39,004 nt of DNA from NCBI GenBank assembly GCA_003171235.1, contig PMYM01000101.1, positions 1 through 39,004 on the forward strand, in the 5' to 3' direction. The DNA comes from Phycisphaerales bacterium (GTDB lineage Bacteria; Planctomycetota; Phycisphaerae; SM23-33). Numbering within the stretch: the stretch's first letter is position 1; each line of letters begins with the position of its first letter. Made by a program: the position numbers and the translations under genes. Below, one piece after another: positions 1-7,798 of the stretch. The notes under the pieces are model-generated. The model ran no database searches. It saw only the letters and a program-made list of their open reading frames with translations, and was not told the DNA's origin.

Positions 1-80
1 GGCCTGCGGCAAAATCCGCTCCGTCGCGGCCCGTGTAGGTTCTGTTAGAGCCCCTAAGGCGGGGCAAGTTCCGGCCGGTG

Positions 81-1445
81 CTACTGCACCAGGAAGATGG
101 CGTGGGACATGGCCGGATTGCCGCCGGGATAGTTGATCGTGATGCTGCTGTTGCCTTGGACGCTCAGCGTGTCGGAGATGAGTTGAATGTTACTCCAGTC
201 GCCGGTGCCGCCGATATCCAGCAGGGCATCGGGAAGGTAGAGCGCCCCGGAGAGCGAGATTTGGCTAGTGCCGCGGATGATCGCGGGGTTATTGTTGTCG
301 CGAGCCTGGAAAATCGAGACCTTCTGGTAGGTTTCGGCTATGTCGGCCGGGACGGTCGTGTCGCGCGTGGGGTCGAGAGGCCGGATGTCGATAGTGCCGT
401 TGCCGCCAAGGTTCATACTGCCCTTGCCGACGATGTAGAAGAGCACGCCTCCGGGGTTGGGATTATTGAGCCCGGGCTGGCGCACCAGCAAGTTGCCGCC
501 GTTGACATCCAACCCGGCCCCGTCCAGGACATACACCCCCGGCGCCAGGATGGCCGTTCCGTTGGTCATGGTGATGCCGCCGGAGTAGTACCCCGGCGTC
601 AGATGTACGGTGGCGTTGCCGGTTATCTTGACTTTTCCCAGGTCATTGTGCGTGTTGTATTCCGGGGCGGGCAGCAATGCAAAGGGATCCTCCACCCGCG
701 GCTGGCCGGTCAGGGCCTCGCCCTGGAAAGGCCAATGTCCGGAACTGGAGGTGCCGCCGGTGATGTTGGCCAGGTCCACGTCGATGGTAGCCCCGCCCTT
801 GGTGTTCACGGCATTACCGGCGATGGAGTTCACCTGCAGCGTTCCGCCTTGGATAATCAAGCTGGCGTTGCCGTTCATGGAGTAGGCGGCGGGCTGGGTG
901 TAGTTCAACACGATGACGGCGGCGTCGATCAAATCGCCCGTCATGGCGATGGCGGTGCGGGTGGCCTGGTAGCCGGGGACGCGGAATATCGGGCCGAAGA
1001 AGGCGATGATGTTGGGATTGGACGAGCCGGCGGCCCGTGTGGCGTTAACCATGACGGCGTTGCGCCGCCCGTAGAGGAGGTCTTGGGGGGCGATGGTGAA
1101 TTGACCGGTCGCGCGCTCATAATGGCCTATGACCAGGTCCTTGCCCATGACGTTGTTATCGTTGCGATTAAGCACCAGCGGCTGGCCGGTGACCAGGTTC
1201 AGCCCGGCAGTATTGACCGCCAGTGTGCGCGCGGTGGCGATGGCGTTGGGGTCGTTGAAAAGCACCTGGGTGGCGCCGGCCAGGGCGGCCGCGTCGGCCC
1301 CGTCCTGCAGCTTCATGGTCGCCACGACATAAAAGCCCGTGTCCACCGCCAGGCCCGCGAAGGCGAGCATCAGGGGGAATAAACAGACAGCCACCCATAT
1401 GTTGACAATGCCCCGCGCTCTCGATTTAGAGACGTGTCTCTTCAT
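81..1445 (-). CDS. TadG-like pilus assembly protein with beta-solenoid-like C-terminal region
   Basis: A 454-residue protein. Residues about 10-36 form one hydrophobic helix following a short basic leader with SRARGIVNIW, then the typical TadE/TadG continuation MKLQDGADAAALAGA, so it is likely anchored in the inner membrane with the rest outside. The C-terminal two thirds is rich in short strands and Gly-Asn turns (ITGNATVHL, LGGNGTIDI, VQGNSSITI) and contains the planctomycete-type stretch LTPGYYSGGI...LAPGVYVLDG. TadG proteins are minor components of Tad/Flp pili; the Gly-Asn-rich part probably forms a beta-helix (inference). The ATG at 1445 was chosen over a longer frame because GGGGAG lies about 8 bases upstream and the basic leader begins there. 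It is a clear paralogue of the gene at 6338-7648. No Tad motor or prepilin peptidase gene is present nearby. Confidence 0.85.
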   Translation of the reverse strand: MKRHVSKSRARGIVNIWVAVCLFPLMLAFAGLAVDTGFYVVATMKLQDGADAAALAGATQVLFNDPNAIATARTLAVNTAGLNLVTGQPLVLNRNDNNVMGKDLVIGHYERATGQFTIAPQDLLYGRRNAVMVNATRAAGSSNPNIIAFFGPIFRVPGYQATRTAIAMTGDLIDAAVIVLNYTQPAAYSMNGNASLIIQGGTLQVNSIAGNAVNTKGGATIDVDLANITGGTSSSGHWPFQGEALTGQPRVEDPFALLPAPEYNTHNDLGKVKITGNATVHLTPGYYSGGITMTNGTAILAPGVYVLDGAGLDVNGGNLLVRQPGLNNPNPGGVLFYIVGKGSMNLGGNGTIDIRPLDPTRDTTVPADIAETYQKVSIFQARDNNNPAIIRGTSQISLSGALYLPDALLDIGGTGDWSNIQLISDTLSVQGNSSITINYPGGNPAMSHAIFLVQ

Positions 1446-1620
1446 CGCTCTACTCCCCGCCACGGGTTGTGTGGCGTCCTTTGCAGGATGGCCCCAAATA
1501 CGCCTGGAGTTGCGACTAGCCATTAGATAATAACCTCAATCCAATCCAAAAAATCAAGCAAAAAAAGCTAAAAAACAATCGGCCAACTTCGCTGATGAAT
1601 AATAGCCGCATCAAACGATC

Positions 1621-1701
1621 ATGGCCATGCCGCATTCCTGCCGCCTGCGGCCGAGACGGCCATGCCGCCTGTTGGACTCACGGCCGAGACGGCCGTGCCA
1701 C
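1621..1701. repeat. Cluster of short palindromic repeats (GGCCGAGACGGCC type)
   Basis: Two copies of a palindrome with core GGCCGAGACGGCC (about 1648-1669 and 1679-1701), plus a partial unit at 1621-1633. They sit in the gap downstream of the truncated membrane-protein gene and upstream of the TadG-like gene. Related copies occur at 9293-9313 and 33666-33738. Read as protein, such repeats give the RDGRAT/RDACAT-like peptides often seen in spurious frames from planctomycete genomes. The rest of the gap 1524-1716 is AT-rich, with no gene seen. Confidence 0.75.
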
Positions 1702-1716
1702 TTTTTGAAGGGGCTG

Positions 1717-2775
1717 CTACGGGAATTCTCCTACCAGCTCCTGTCCTTTGCGGTCGACCGTGGGCAATTGCGTCTGGGGCCAGGCGTACAGGCTATATGC
1801 ATCGTCGCGATACACGCATTTCCATTGGGGATCCTTGTCCAGCAGTCCGGCCAGCCGGCTGCGGCCCTCGGCCAACACCAGGTCGGGGCGGTACTTCTGG
1901 AGCGTCTCCCGCCAGGTCGGCTTGCCATCATACATTTCGCAGATGGCTTCCATCACCCCGCCCTGGTAAGCCACCTCGTAGCGGCTGTCCAGCCCCACCT
2001 TTACGGCGGGATAGAGCTTCCAGGATACGAAAGAGCCGGCCCCATAGGGAGTCATCACCTTGCCGGAGAATTGCTGCTGCTGGAGGTATTCCACCGCCCC
2101 GACGGGATACATCAGGCTGCCAAAACGCTCCTTTTCCATGGCCGGCACGCACAGATGCCAGGGCTTCTTGTAGATGGTCAGCCCCAGGCAGAATATCGCC
2201 AGCACGGCAAAGACGGCCGTCACCAGCCTGGCCCGCCGCCGCCAGAACTCGTCGATCTTGCCCCCCAGCGGCGTCTGCTGCATCCATCCGGGAACGTAGC
2301 TGATCCAGGCCACGGCAAAGAGATTGGAGTGGCGCATATGCCTGGCCGCCGCCGCCGCGCACACCAGCACGATCAGGAGGCCCCGGCTGTTTGTCCAGCC
2401 GTTTTTCCAGAGGGCATAGGCCGTCACCATGAGCGCGACCAGGAAACTCGCCAGCAGCATCGGGTCTTTCCAGAGCGGCACCCATTCCGCTATGAGCGGG
2501 CGCGGCATGAACAGGCCGCGCCATAGGTAGCGGGCGTAGTCGGCCCCATAGGGATTGACCAGCACCAGGCCGAGCATGGCGGCCAAACCCGCCAGCAGGC
2601 GCCACTGCATTCCTCGCCGGCGAATCACTCCCTCCAACCAGTGGATGCCCACCAGCCCCAAGCCGACGACAAAACCCGCGTGCAGGTTCAGCCACAGCAC
2701 GTAGGCCCCCAGCCAGGCGGGCAGCCACCCACGCCGACCCCGCCAGTCGGCATCCAGCAGCACCAGATAACATTC
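1717..2775 (-). pseudogene. Truncated polytopic membrane protein (C-terminal part only)
   Basis: An open frame of about 350 residues resembling the C-terminal part of large planctomycete membrane proteins of the glycosyltransferase-39-like type: hydrophobic helices (GAYVLWLNLHAGFVVGLGLVG, RLLAGLAAMLGLVLVNPYG, SFLVALMVTAYALW, RLVTAVFAVLAIFCLGL) followed by a soluble tail of about 130 residues. Family members normally carry several further helices before the WLNLHAGF stretch; here these are absent. The readable homology begins at about YLVLLDADW, right beside the palindrome at 2775-2808, and the same frame meets a TAA stop near 2840 with no good start codon between. A GTG at 2763 could start a short product, but I see no convincing ribosome binding site. 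I read it as a gene whose 5' half has been lost; a shortened functional protein cannot be excluded. Confidence 0.6.
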
Positions 2776-2808
2776 GGGGCTGCGCCTCCCGTGGGTGGCA
2801 CAGCCCCG
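2775..2808. repeat. Palindromic repeat GGGGCTG...CAGCCCC, copy 1
   Basis: A 34-base inverted repeat with arms CGGGGCTGCGCC and GGCACAGCCCCG (one mismatch) around a short loop. A second copy with the same arms but a different loop is at 5993-6023. It marks the exact point where the membrane-protein gene to its left loses its 5' part. No T-run follows, so it is not a typical terminator. Confidence 0.75.
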
Positions 2809-3252
2809 TTTGATCGACGGGTGAATGTAAGGCGTTTACTCCGGCAAGGACGGCGGCGCTGGGACAAGAATAGAGGAAGTTCTGGCCTGTAGCGCACCCA
2901 ACAGACCCTAGACATCTTGCTTTCTCGGCGTTTCGGACCACTTCTGACGCCGAGCGATTCTTCTTCATGCACTCCTTAAGTCAATGCCATAAAGGTGGGT
3001 AGGAGTAATAGAGCGTTCACCTTGTATTCGCATGTTTAAAAATCTGGAAATCCACCTATTTTCGGCCTAGGCAGGATTTGAGAGACCAGATAGAATAATC
3101 GTTTGCACATGGAGGTTCGAACGAGTCTGAACTGCTCGCTCAGGCGGGTTGTGCGGCTCGCTCAGTTAATAAAAGAAATCGGTTCCAGGGAAGGGGCAAG
3201 ATTTCAACGCTTGACCGGCGCCTTTCCGGTCGCTCAAAAAAGGAAGAAGCAA
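2809..3252. other. Intergenic region upstream of the PEP-CTERM gene
   Basis: About 440 bases without a supported gene. The left part has no recognisable similarity to the missing half of the truncated membrane protein. The right part (about 2980-3250) is noticeably more AT-rich than the surroundings and presumably holds the promoter of the following gene, but I could not fix -35/-10 elements. An open frame continues upstream from the PEP-CTERM gene to 3103, but its translation looks non-coding. Confidence 0.5.
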
Positions 3253-3882
3253 ATGAGAGGATTTGCTATTTGTACGCTCCTGGTATTGGTCGCCAGTTCA
3301 ACGGTGTGGGCGTCTCCCTTAGGTCTGACAACAGGATATCCAGACGTGAACGCCAGCAGCAGCATTCAGACAACCTACGCCGCCTCCACCGACACATTCA
3401 CGGTGACGGGATTCCTGACGCAGTTCACCAAGACTTCCTTGCCGGCCGACAGTCACACCGCCAGCGGCAGCTACACCCTCACGGCGACCGTCAATGATTC
3501 GGGCGCATTGGTCACCGGAATACTGTTAGTTACCGGCTCAGTGAACGACCTGGGGTTTCATTCACCAAGCGATCCGGGGCTGCTCAAGGTAAACCTGACG
3601 CAGTTTGGCTTCTCGGGGAGCCAGAACAGCACTGTTTTTGAGTTCATCGGGAACGTGACAGGCGGGTCTCTGTCGAGCTATTACTCTACCGGTCAGGTTG
3701 GGATTGTACTTAATCCAGGAACGGGCACGAATTTCGGCGGTTCGTTCGCCTCTGATTTTCACGGGGGCTCGGCCGGAGCTGGCACCGTGGACAATTTTGG
3801 CGTTCCAGAGCCGGCTACGCTGGGTTTGCTTCTGGCGGGTGGAGTGGCCCTGCTTGCCCGCCGCCGGCGGAAGAGTTGCTGA
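3253..3882 (+). CDS. PEP-CTERM sorting-domain secreted protein
   Basis: A 209-residue exported protein. It has a signal peptide (MRGFAICTLLVLVASSTVWA) and a C-terminal sorting tail with VPEPATLGLLLAGGVALLA followed by RRRRKS, the classic PEP-CTERM pattern recognised by exosortase, which cleaves it and passes it to the cell surface. The mature part is Ser/Thr/Gly-rich, all beta-strand-like, with SSYYSTGQVGIVLNPG near residue 155. That segment and the region before it resemble the N-terminal domain of the adhesin at 4049-5833. Start chosen at ATG 3253 because AGGAAG lies 6 bases upstream and the signal peptide begins there. No exosortase gene is in the window. Confidence 0.85.
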   Translation: MRGFAICTLLVLVASSTVWASPLGLTTGYPDVNASSSIQTTYAASTDTFTVTGFLTQFTKTSLPADSHTASGSYTLTATVNDSGALVTGILLVTGSVNDLGFHSPSDPGLLKVNLTQFGFSGSQNSTVFEFIGNVTGGSLSSYYSTGQVGIVLNPGTGTNFGGSFASDFHGGSAGAGTVDNFGVPEPATLGLLLAGGVALLARRRRKSC

Positions 3883-3888
3883 GTTTTC

Positions 3889-3941
3889 ATGTCTTGTCAG
3901 TGGACAAGCTGGAGGCGCAATTGAGCCTTCAGACAAGACAT
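3889..3941 (+). terminator. Nested stem-loop after the PEP-CTERM gene
   Basis: Outer arms ATGTCTTGTC (3889-3898) and GACAAGACAT (3932-3941) match perfectly over 10 bases, and an inner pair CTGGAGGC/GCCTTCAG adds a second stem. It starts 6 bases after the stop codon. There is no strong T-run, so it may act as a 3' mRNA stabiliser or a weak terminator rather than a classic intrinsic terminator. Confidence 0.4.
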
Positions 3942-4048
3942 CTAGCGTAACGTGGAGATGGATCTTCCCTAATTGACCAAGTGAGCAGCCGCTCTTGTTC
4001 TACAAACACGGAGACGGGCAGAGCGGTTATTACGAAAGCGAGGATGTG

Positions 4049-5833
4049 ATGGCACGGCACGGTATTCTGCGAAAAAAGGTTGATTCATTACGTAAGTGGT
4101 TCCAGCCGCGCGGCGCGGTCAGTTCACCAATGCTCGAAACAATGGAAGAGCGGCTGTTGCTGTCGACCACCCTGCTGGGGCTGCAACCGCAGGCGCCCTT
4201 CCTGGCATACGACCACAATGGGCAATTGAATTACACGGCGGCCACGCAGTCGTTGGCCATCACCGCCACGCCGCTTTCCTTTCAACTGGATTCTTCAACC
4301 CCGCCGGCTGTGGCCGTTGGGCCTGGCTCTCTTGCCATCAACATCCAGGTGGATAATGACGGCAACCTGATTGGCGGAGTGAGCGGCGACGACCTGGTGA
4401 TCCAGGGCGGCATTGACCTGAACGGCGACGGCGTCGCTGACGTATCCGGAACGCTGCTTACCGGCGAAATTGCCGCTTTCGGGGCCGAGGCGACCGGCAC
4501 GAACGTGGCCAAGTATGATTTCCTTTTCACGCCGACGGGCGGACAACTGGCGTCCTATTACAGCGGGCAGGAACTGGGAATCGTCATGACCAGCGAGCAT
4601 TCCACGTTCACTGGCGATTTCCACGTCGATTCTTCCGGCGGGGCCAAGGGCAACGTGGGCGGCGTCGGGTTTGTGGCCATGCCGGCATCGCTGGGCGATT
4701 TCGTCTGGCACGACATGTACCACGGGCCGACGCACCTGGTGGACGGCGTGCAGGATGCCGGCGAACCCGGTCTGACCGGCGTCACTGTCAACCTGCTGAA
4801 CGGCAGCGGGAACTTCCTCGAGTCGACCACGACAGACGCCAGCGGCTATTATTTCTTCGGCGGACTGTCGCCCGATACGTACATCGTGGAAGTCGCCCCC
4901 GCGAATTTCCAGGCAGGCGGCAGCCTGGAAGGCTGGTATGCCACGCTTCAAGACCAAGGCAATGACGCCACCGACAGCGACGGCAATCCCGTTACGCACC
5001 GTTCCGGCCCGGTCACGCTGGCTTCCGGCGAGAACAATCCGACCGTGGACTTCGGCTTCTTCACAACCGGTATCGAACTGACCAAGACCGGTTCCGCCAC
5101 CGTTTGTCCAGGCGGAACGATCACCTATCACTTCACCGTCACCAATACCGGAGACGTGGTGCTGCACGGCGGGGCGCACGTGTATGACGCCCTGCTGAAC
5201 CCCTGCGGCAGCCATGAAATCTGGAGCAGCGTAATGCAGCCGGGCGATGTGGTGACTTTCGACAAGACGTACAAACTCACCTGCAAGGACACCGGCAAGG
5301 TGGTGAACACTGCCCAGGCGGTAGGCCATCCCATCGGTCCGAACGGCACGGCCCTGGACCTGGTCTATGATGACGCCTCATGGACGACGCAAATTACCTC
5401 GAACAGCCAGAAGCTCTCCAGCATTGCCGGCAGCGTTTACGTCGATTCCGACAATGACGGCCGGCAGGACCGGGGCGAAAGAGGCATCAGCGGCGTCACA
5501 ATCGTTCTGACGGGTGTGGACATGTACGGCAACCAGGTGCATTGCACCACGCGATCCGACTGCGAGGGCAATTACTCCTTCAAGAACCTGCTGGCCGGAA
5601 CCTATACGGTCACCGAGGTTCAACCCGGGAGCTATGTTGACGGCAAGGACAGCCTCGGCAGCCTCGGCGGCGTGCTGGGCAACGACAAGTTCTCACAGAT
5701 CAAGTTGCCGGGAGGCACGCAGGCGGTCGATTATGATTTCGGCGAGCGCCTCAAGACATGCCATCGGCCAAGTTGGCATTTCAATTGCGGAAGCTTCATT
5801 TGCCTGGACTTCAGCAGGCTCTTCGGCTGCTGA
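4049..5833 (+). CDS. SdrD_B-type surface adhesin with LEPR-XLL-like N-terminus
   Basis: A 594-residue predicted surface protein. Residues about 29-39 carry MLETMEERLLLS, close to the LEPR-XLL motif found at the start of many large planctomycete exported proteins. Then come a beta-rich domain (about 45-210, with ASYYSGQELGIVM) related to the neighbouring PEP-CTERM protein, a first SdrD_B-like domain (about 215-335, SLGDFVWHDMYH... and TDASGYYFFGGLSPDTY), a DUF11-like domain (about 341-450, GIELTKTGSATVCPGGTITY) and a second SdrD_B-like domain (about 458-568) containing a calcium-binding-like DSDNDGRQDRGE. The last 25 residues are Cys-rich and unlike the rest; no PEP-CTERM or LPXTG signal is present. 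ATG 4049 is preceded by GAGGA 4 bases upstream; an earlier start at 3995 is possible. Probable role is attachment or matrix formation (inference). Confidence 0.8.
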   Translation: MARHGILRKKVDSLRKWFQPRGAVSSPMLETMEERLLLSTTLLGLQPQAPFLAYDHNGQLNYTAATQSLAITATPLSFQLDSSTPPAVAVGPGSLAINIQVDNDGNLIGGVSGDDLVIQGGIDLNGDGVADVSGTLLTGEIAAFGAEATGTNVAKYDFLFTPTGGQLASYYSGQELGIVMTSEHSTFTGDFHVDSSGGAKGNVGGVGFVAMPASLGDFVWHDMYHGPTHLVDGVQDAGEPGLTGVTVNLLNGSGNFLESTTTDASGYYFFGGLSPDTYIVEVAPANFQAGGSLEGWYATLQDQGNDATDSDGNPVTHRSGPVTLASGENNPTVDFGFFTTGIELTKTGSATVCPGGTITYHFTVTNTGDVVLHGGAHVYDALLNPCGSHEIWSSVMQPGDVVTFDKTYKLTCKDTGKVVNTAQAVGHPIGPNGTALDLVYDDASWTTQITSNSQKLSSIAGSVYVDSDNDGRQDRGERGISGVTIVLTGVDMYGNQVHCTTRSDCEGNYSFKNLLAGTYTVTEVQPGSYVDGKDSLGSLGGVLGNDKFSQIKLPGGTQAVDYDFGERLKTCHRPSWHFNCGSFICLDFSRLFGC

Positions 5834-5992
5834 CCCAGAGATTGTTGCAGAATAGCAAGACGCCCTTTCCGGGGCCGGTCGCGGTTGACGAAACGGTGAT
5901 CGGCCCCGATGTTCATTTTAATCCCGGCAGTTTACCGCATAATCGGCCACCTTATGAGGACTTCGCGCGGGCGGCATGTGCGGACATGTAAA

Positions 5993-6023
5993 CGGGGCTG
6001 CGCCTCTGTCAGGCACAGCCCCG
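5993..6023. repeat. Palindromic repeat GGGGCTG...CAGCCCC, copy 2
   Basis: A 31-base inverted repeat with arms CGGGGCTGCGCC and GGCACAGCCCCG, identical to those at 2775-2808 but with a shorter, different loop. It lies between the adhesin gene and the short minus-strand coding remnant at 6073-6198. The neighbouring bases 5834-5992 contain no supported gene. Confidence 0.75.
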
Positions 6024-6072
6024 CTTTAACATCAACTTGAATTGCCGCAGGCGAACCTGTGCGGCAAGGCGC

Positions 6073-6198
6073 TTATTCCGGAAGTTCCGGAGGTGCGGGG
6101 AATTCCACTTCCTGGCCGACGCCTTCCTGCGTATATTCGGCCCGGATGGAGTTACGCACGTCGTTGACCGCTCCGCCGGGCACGAACTCCACGCCCAT
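6073..6198 (-). pseudogene. Short coding-like remnant, 41 residues, unknown
   Basis: On the minus strand the 41-residue stretch starting MGVEFVPGGAVNDVRNSIRA and ending in FPAPPELPE has a protein-like composition, unlike the poly-T/A-rich frame before it (6199-6260). It may be the C-terminal stump of a lost gene or a small protein; a weak AAGG lies about 8 bases before the ATG. I do not recognise a family. The following bases 6199-6337 are AT-rich and presumably hold the promoter of the TadG-like gene that starts at 6338. Confidence 0.3.
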
Positions 6199-6337
6199 AG
6201 CGGGGCCTTGTCGTTTTTTTGGAGAAAATCCTACCTTTTTTCCGAAAAAGAGGATTATGATTCTTGTGTACGGTGACATACCAAAATCTGTATTGGGGCT
6301 GCCATTAAGGCAGCGCAAGCCCTTGCGGGTGAGAGAC

Positions 6338-7648
6338 ATGAACATGTCTAGAGCGAGAGGCATTGTCAACATCTGGGTGGCTCTCTGTTTCCCGCTGTTT
6401 ATAGCCTTCGCAGGCTTGGCGGTGGACACCGGTTTCTGTGTCGTGTCCACGATGAAGCTGCAGGACGCGGCTGATGCCGCGGCCCTGGCGGGCGCTAGCC
6501 AGGTGTTGTTCAACACCGACACCGCCATCTCCGCCGCCCGCGACGCCACGGTCAACACAGGTAAAGCGAACTACGTGGGCGGGCTGGCCCTGCAACTGAA
6601 CCGGAACGATGGCAACTCCCTGACCGGCGAGGTTGTCGTGGGCCACTACGACCGCGCCACCAGCGCCTTCACTAACGCGCCTGGGGATCTGGCCTACGGG
6701 CGGCGCAATGCCGTCATGGTCAACGCCACACGGGCCGATGGTTCGTCCAATCCCAAACTGCCCGCTTTCTTCGGCCCGATCTTTGGCGTTTCCGGCTATT
6801 CCGCCACCCGCACCGCCATCGCCATGACCGGCAACCTGGAGGGGGATGGCGTCATCGTCCTCAACCCCCACGACCCCGGCGCCTTGCACATGAACGGCAA
6901 TCCGACCCTGACGATCAGTGGCGGGAACCTCCAGGTCAATTCCGACGCCAGCGATGCCGTGTCCACCAATGGGAAGCCTACCATAGACGTGGACCTGGCC
7001 GAGATCACCGGCGGTATCTCCAGTGTTGGTCCTTTCACGGGCGAGGTTCTAACCGGCCAGTCCCGCGTGGAGGACCCGCTGGCGGCCCTGCCGGCGCCGG
7101 CCATTGGGACAGACCTGGGAAAAATCAGGGTGACCGGCAACAAGACGGTCAACCTGCAGCCCGGGTACTATTCCGGCGGCATTACGATAACGAGCGGCTC
7201 GGCCGTCCTGGCCCCGGGCGTTTACGTCCTGGGCGGGGCCGGGTTGGACCTGGGCGGCAACGCCAACCTGGACGCCCAAGGCGTGATGTTCTATATCGTG
7301 GGCAGCGGTGCGGTGAACCTCAAGGGCAACGGCGCTGTCAATATCCGGGCCATGGACCCTAACATTGACCATACGGTCCCGGCCGATATAGCCGAAACCT
7401 ACCAGGGCGTTGCCTTCTTCCAGGCCCGCACCAACACAAATGCATCCTCAATCAGTGGCACCAAGGACACCGTTATCGACGGGACGGTTTACTTTCCCGC
7501 CACCAGCCTGGACCTGGGCGGTAATGCCAGTTGGAAATGCACGCAAGTCATCGCCGATACGGTCAGCGTCTCCGGCAACGGGGACATCATGGTAGATTAC
7601 GACGGCCGGTTCCCAGCCTTGTCTCACGCCATCTTCCTGGTGAAGTAA
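6338..7648 (+). CDS. TadG-like pilus assembly protein, paralogue 2
   Basis: A 436-residue protein closely matching the one at 81-1445: basic leader MNMSRARGIVNIW, one hydrophobic helix to about residue 30, MKLQDAADAAALAGASQ, a conserved LAYGRRNAVMVNATRADGSSNP block, the VNLQPGYYSGGI...LAPGVYVLGG block and the same C-terminal HAIFLV end. The C-terminal half is again rich in Gly-Asn turns (MNGNPTLTI, VTGNKTVNL, LGGNANLD, LKGNGAVNI, VSGNGDIMV), suggesting a beta-solenoid. Start at ATG 6338 with GGTGAG about 6 bases upstream; ATG 6344 is an alternative. The PilX-like gene follows after 150 bases, so the two are probably co-transcribed minor pilus components at the envelope. Tad machinery genes are not in the window. 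Confidence 0.85.
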   Translation: MNMSRARGIVNIWVALCFPLFIAFAGLAVDTGFCVVSTMKLQDAADAAALAGASQVLFNTDTAISAARDATVNTGKANYVGGLALQLNRNDGNSLTGEVVVGHYDRATSAFTNAPGDLAYGRRNAVMVNATRADGSSNPKLPAFFGPIFGVSGYSATRTAIAMTGNLEGDGVIVLNPHDPGALHMNGNPTLTISGGNLQVNSDASDAVSTNGKPTIDVDLAEITGGISSVGPFTGEVLTGQSRVEDPLAALPAPAIGTDLGKIRVTGNKTVNLQPGYYSGGITITSGSAVLAPGVYVLGGAGLDLGGNANLDAQGVMFYIVGSGAVNLKGNGAVNIRAMDPNIDHTVPADIAETYQGVAFFQARTNTNASSISGTKDTVIDGTVYFPATSLDLGGNASWKCTQVIADTVSVSGNGDIMVDYDGRFPALSHAIFLVK

Positions 7649-7798
7649 ACGGGCCTGTCCCAGGCTCTAACGCACCACTGATGCCACACCCCATAAGTAT
7701 CCTATCCCGATTGGCTTGGCCGCTGGGCAGAATGTATGTTGCTTGTGTGTGATCTGCGGTCGGGCAAGGCAAGGCCTGGCCGCACTGGAGAGTGGCAC

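Noticed and set aside
78..1382. Open frame of 434 residues on the plus strand
   Set aside because: Exactly antisense to the TadG-like gene, with Gly/Val/Asp/His-rich composition typical of shadow frames in GC-rich DNA.
1621..2526. Plus-strand open frames of 301 and 213 residues
   Set aside because: They run antisense to the truncated membrane-protein gene and begin in palindromic repeat DNA; no ribosome binding site or family similarity.
5758..5991. Possible IS1595-type transposase remnant (peptide GPVAVDETVIG)
   Set aside because: Only about ten residues resemble the GPVEVDETYIGG block; the residues before and after do not fit, and the frame overlaps the adhesin tail.
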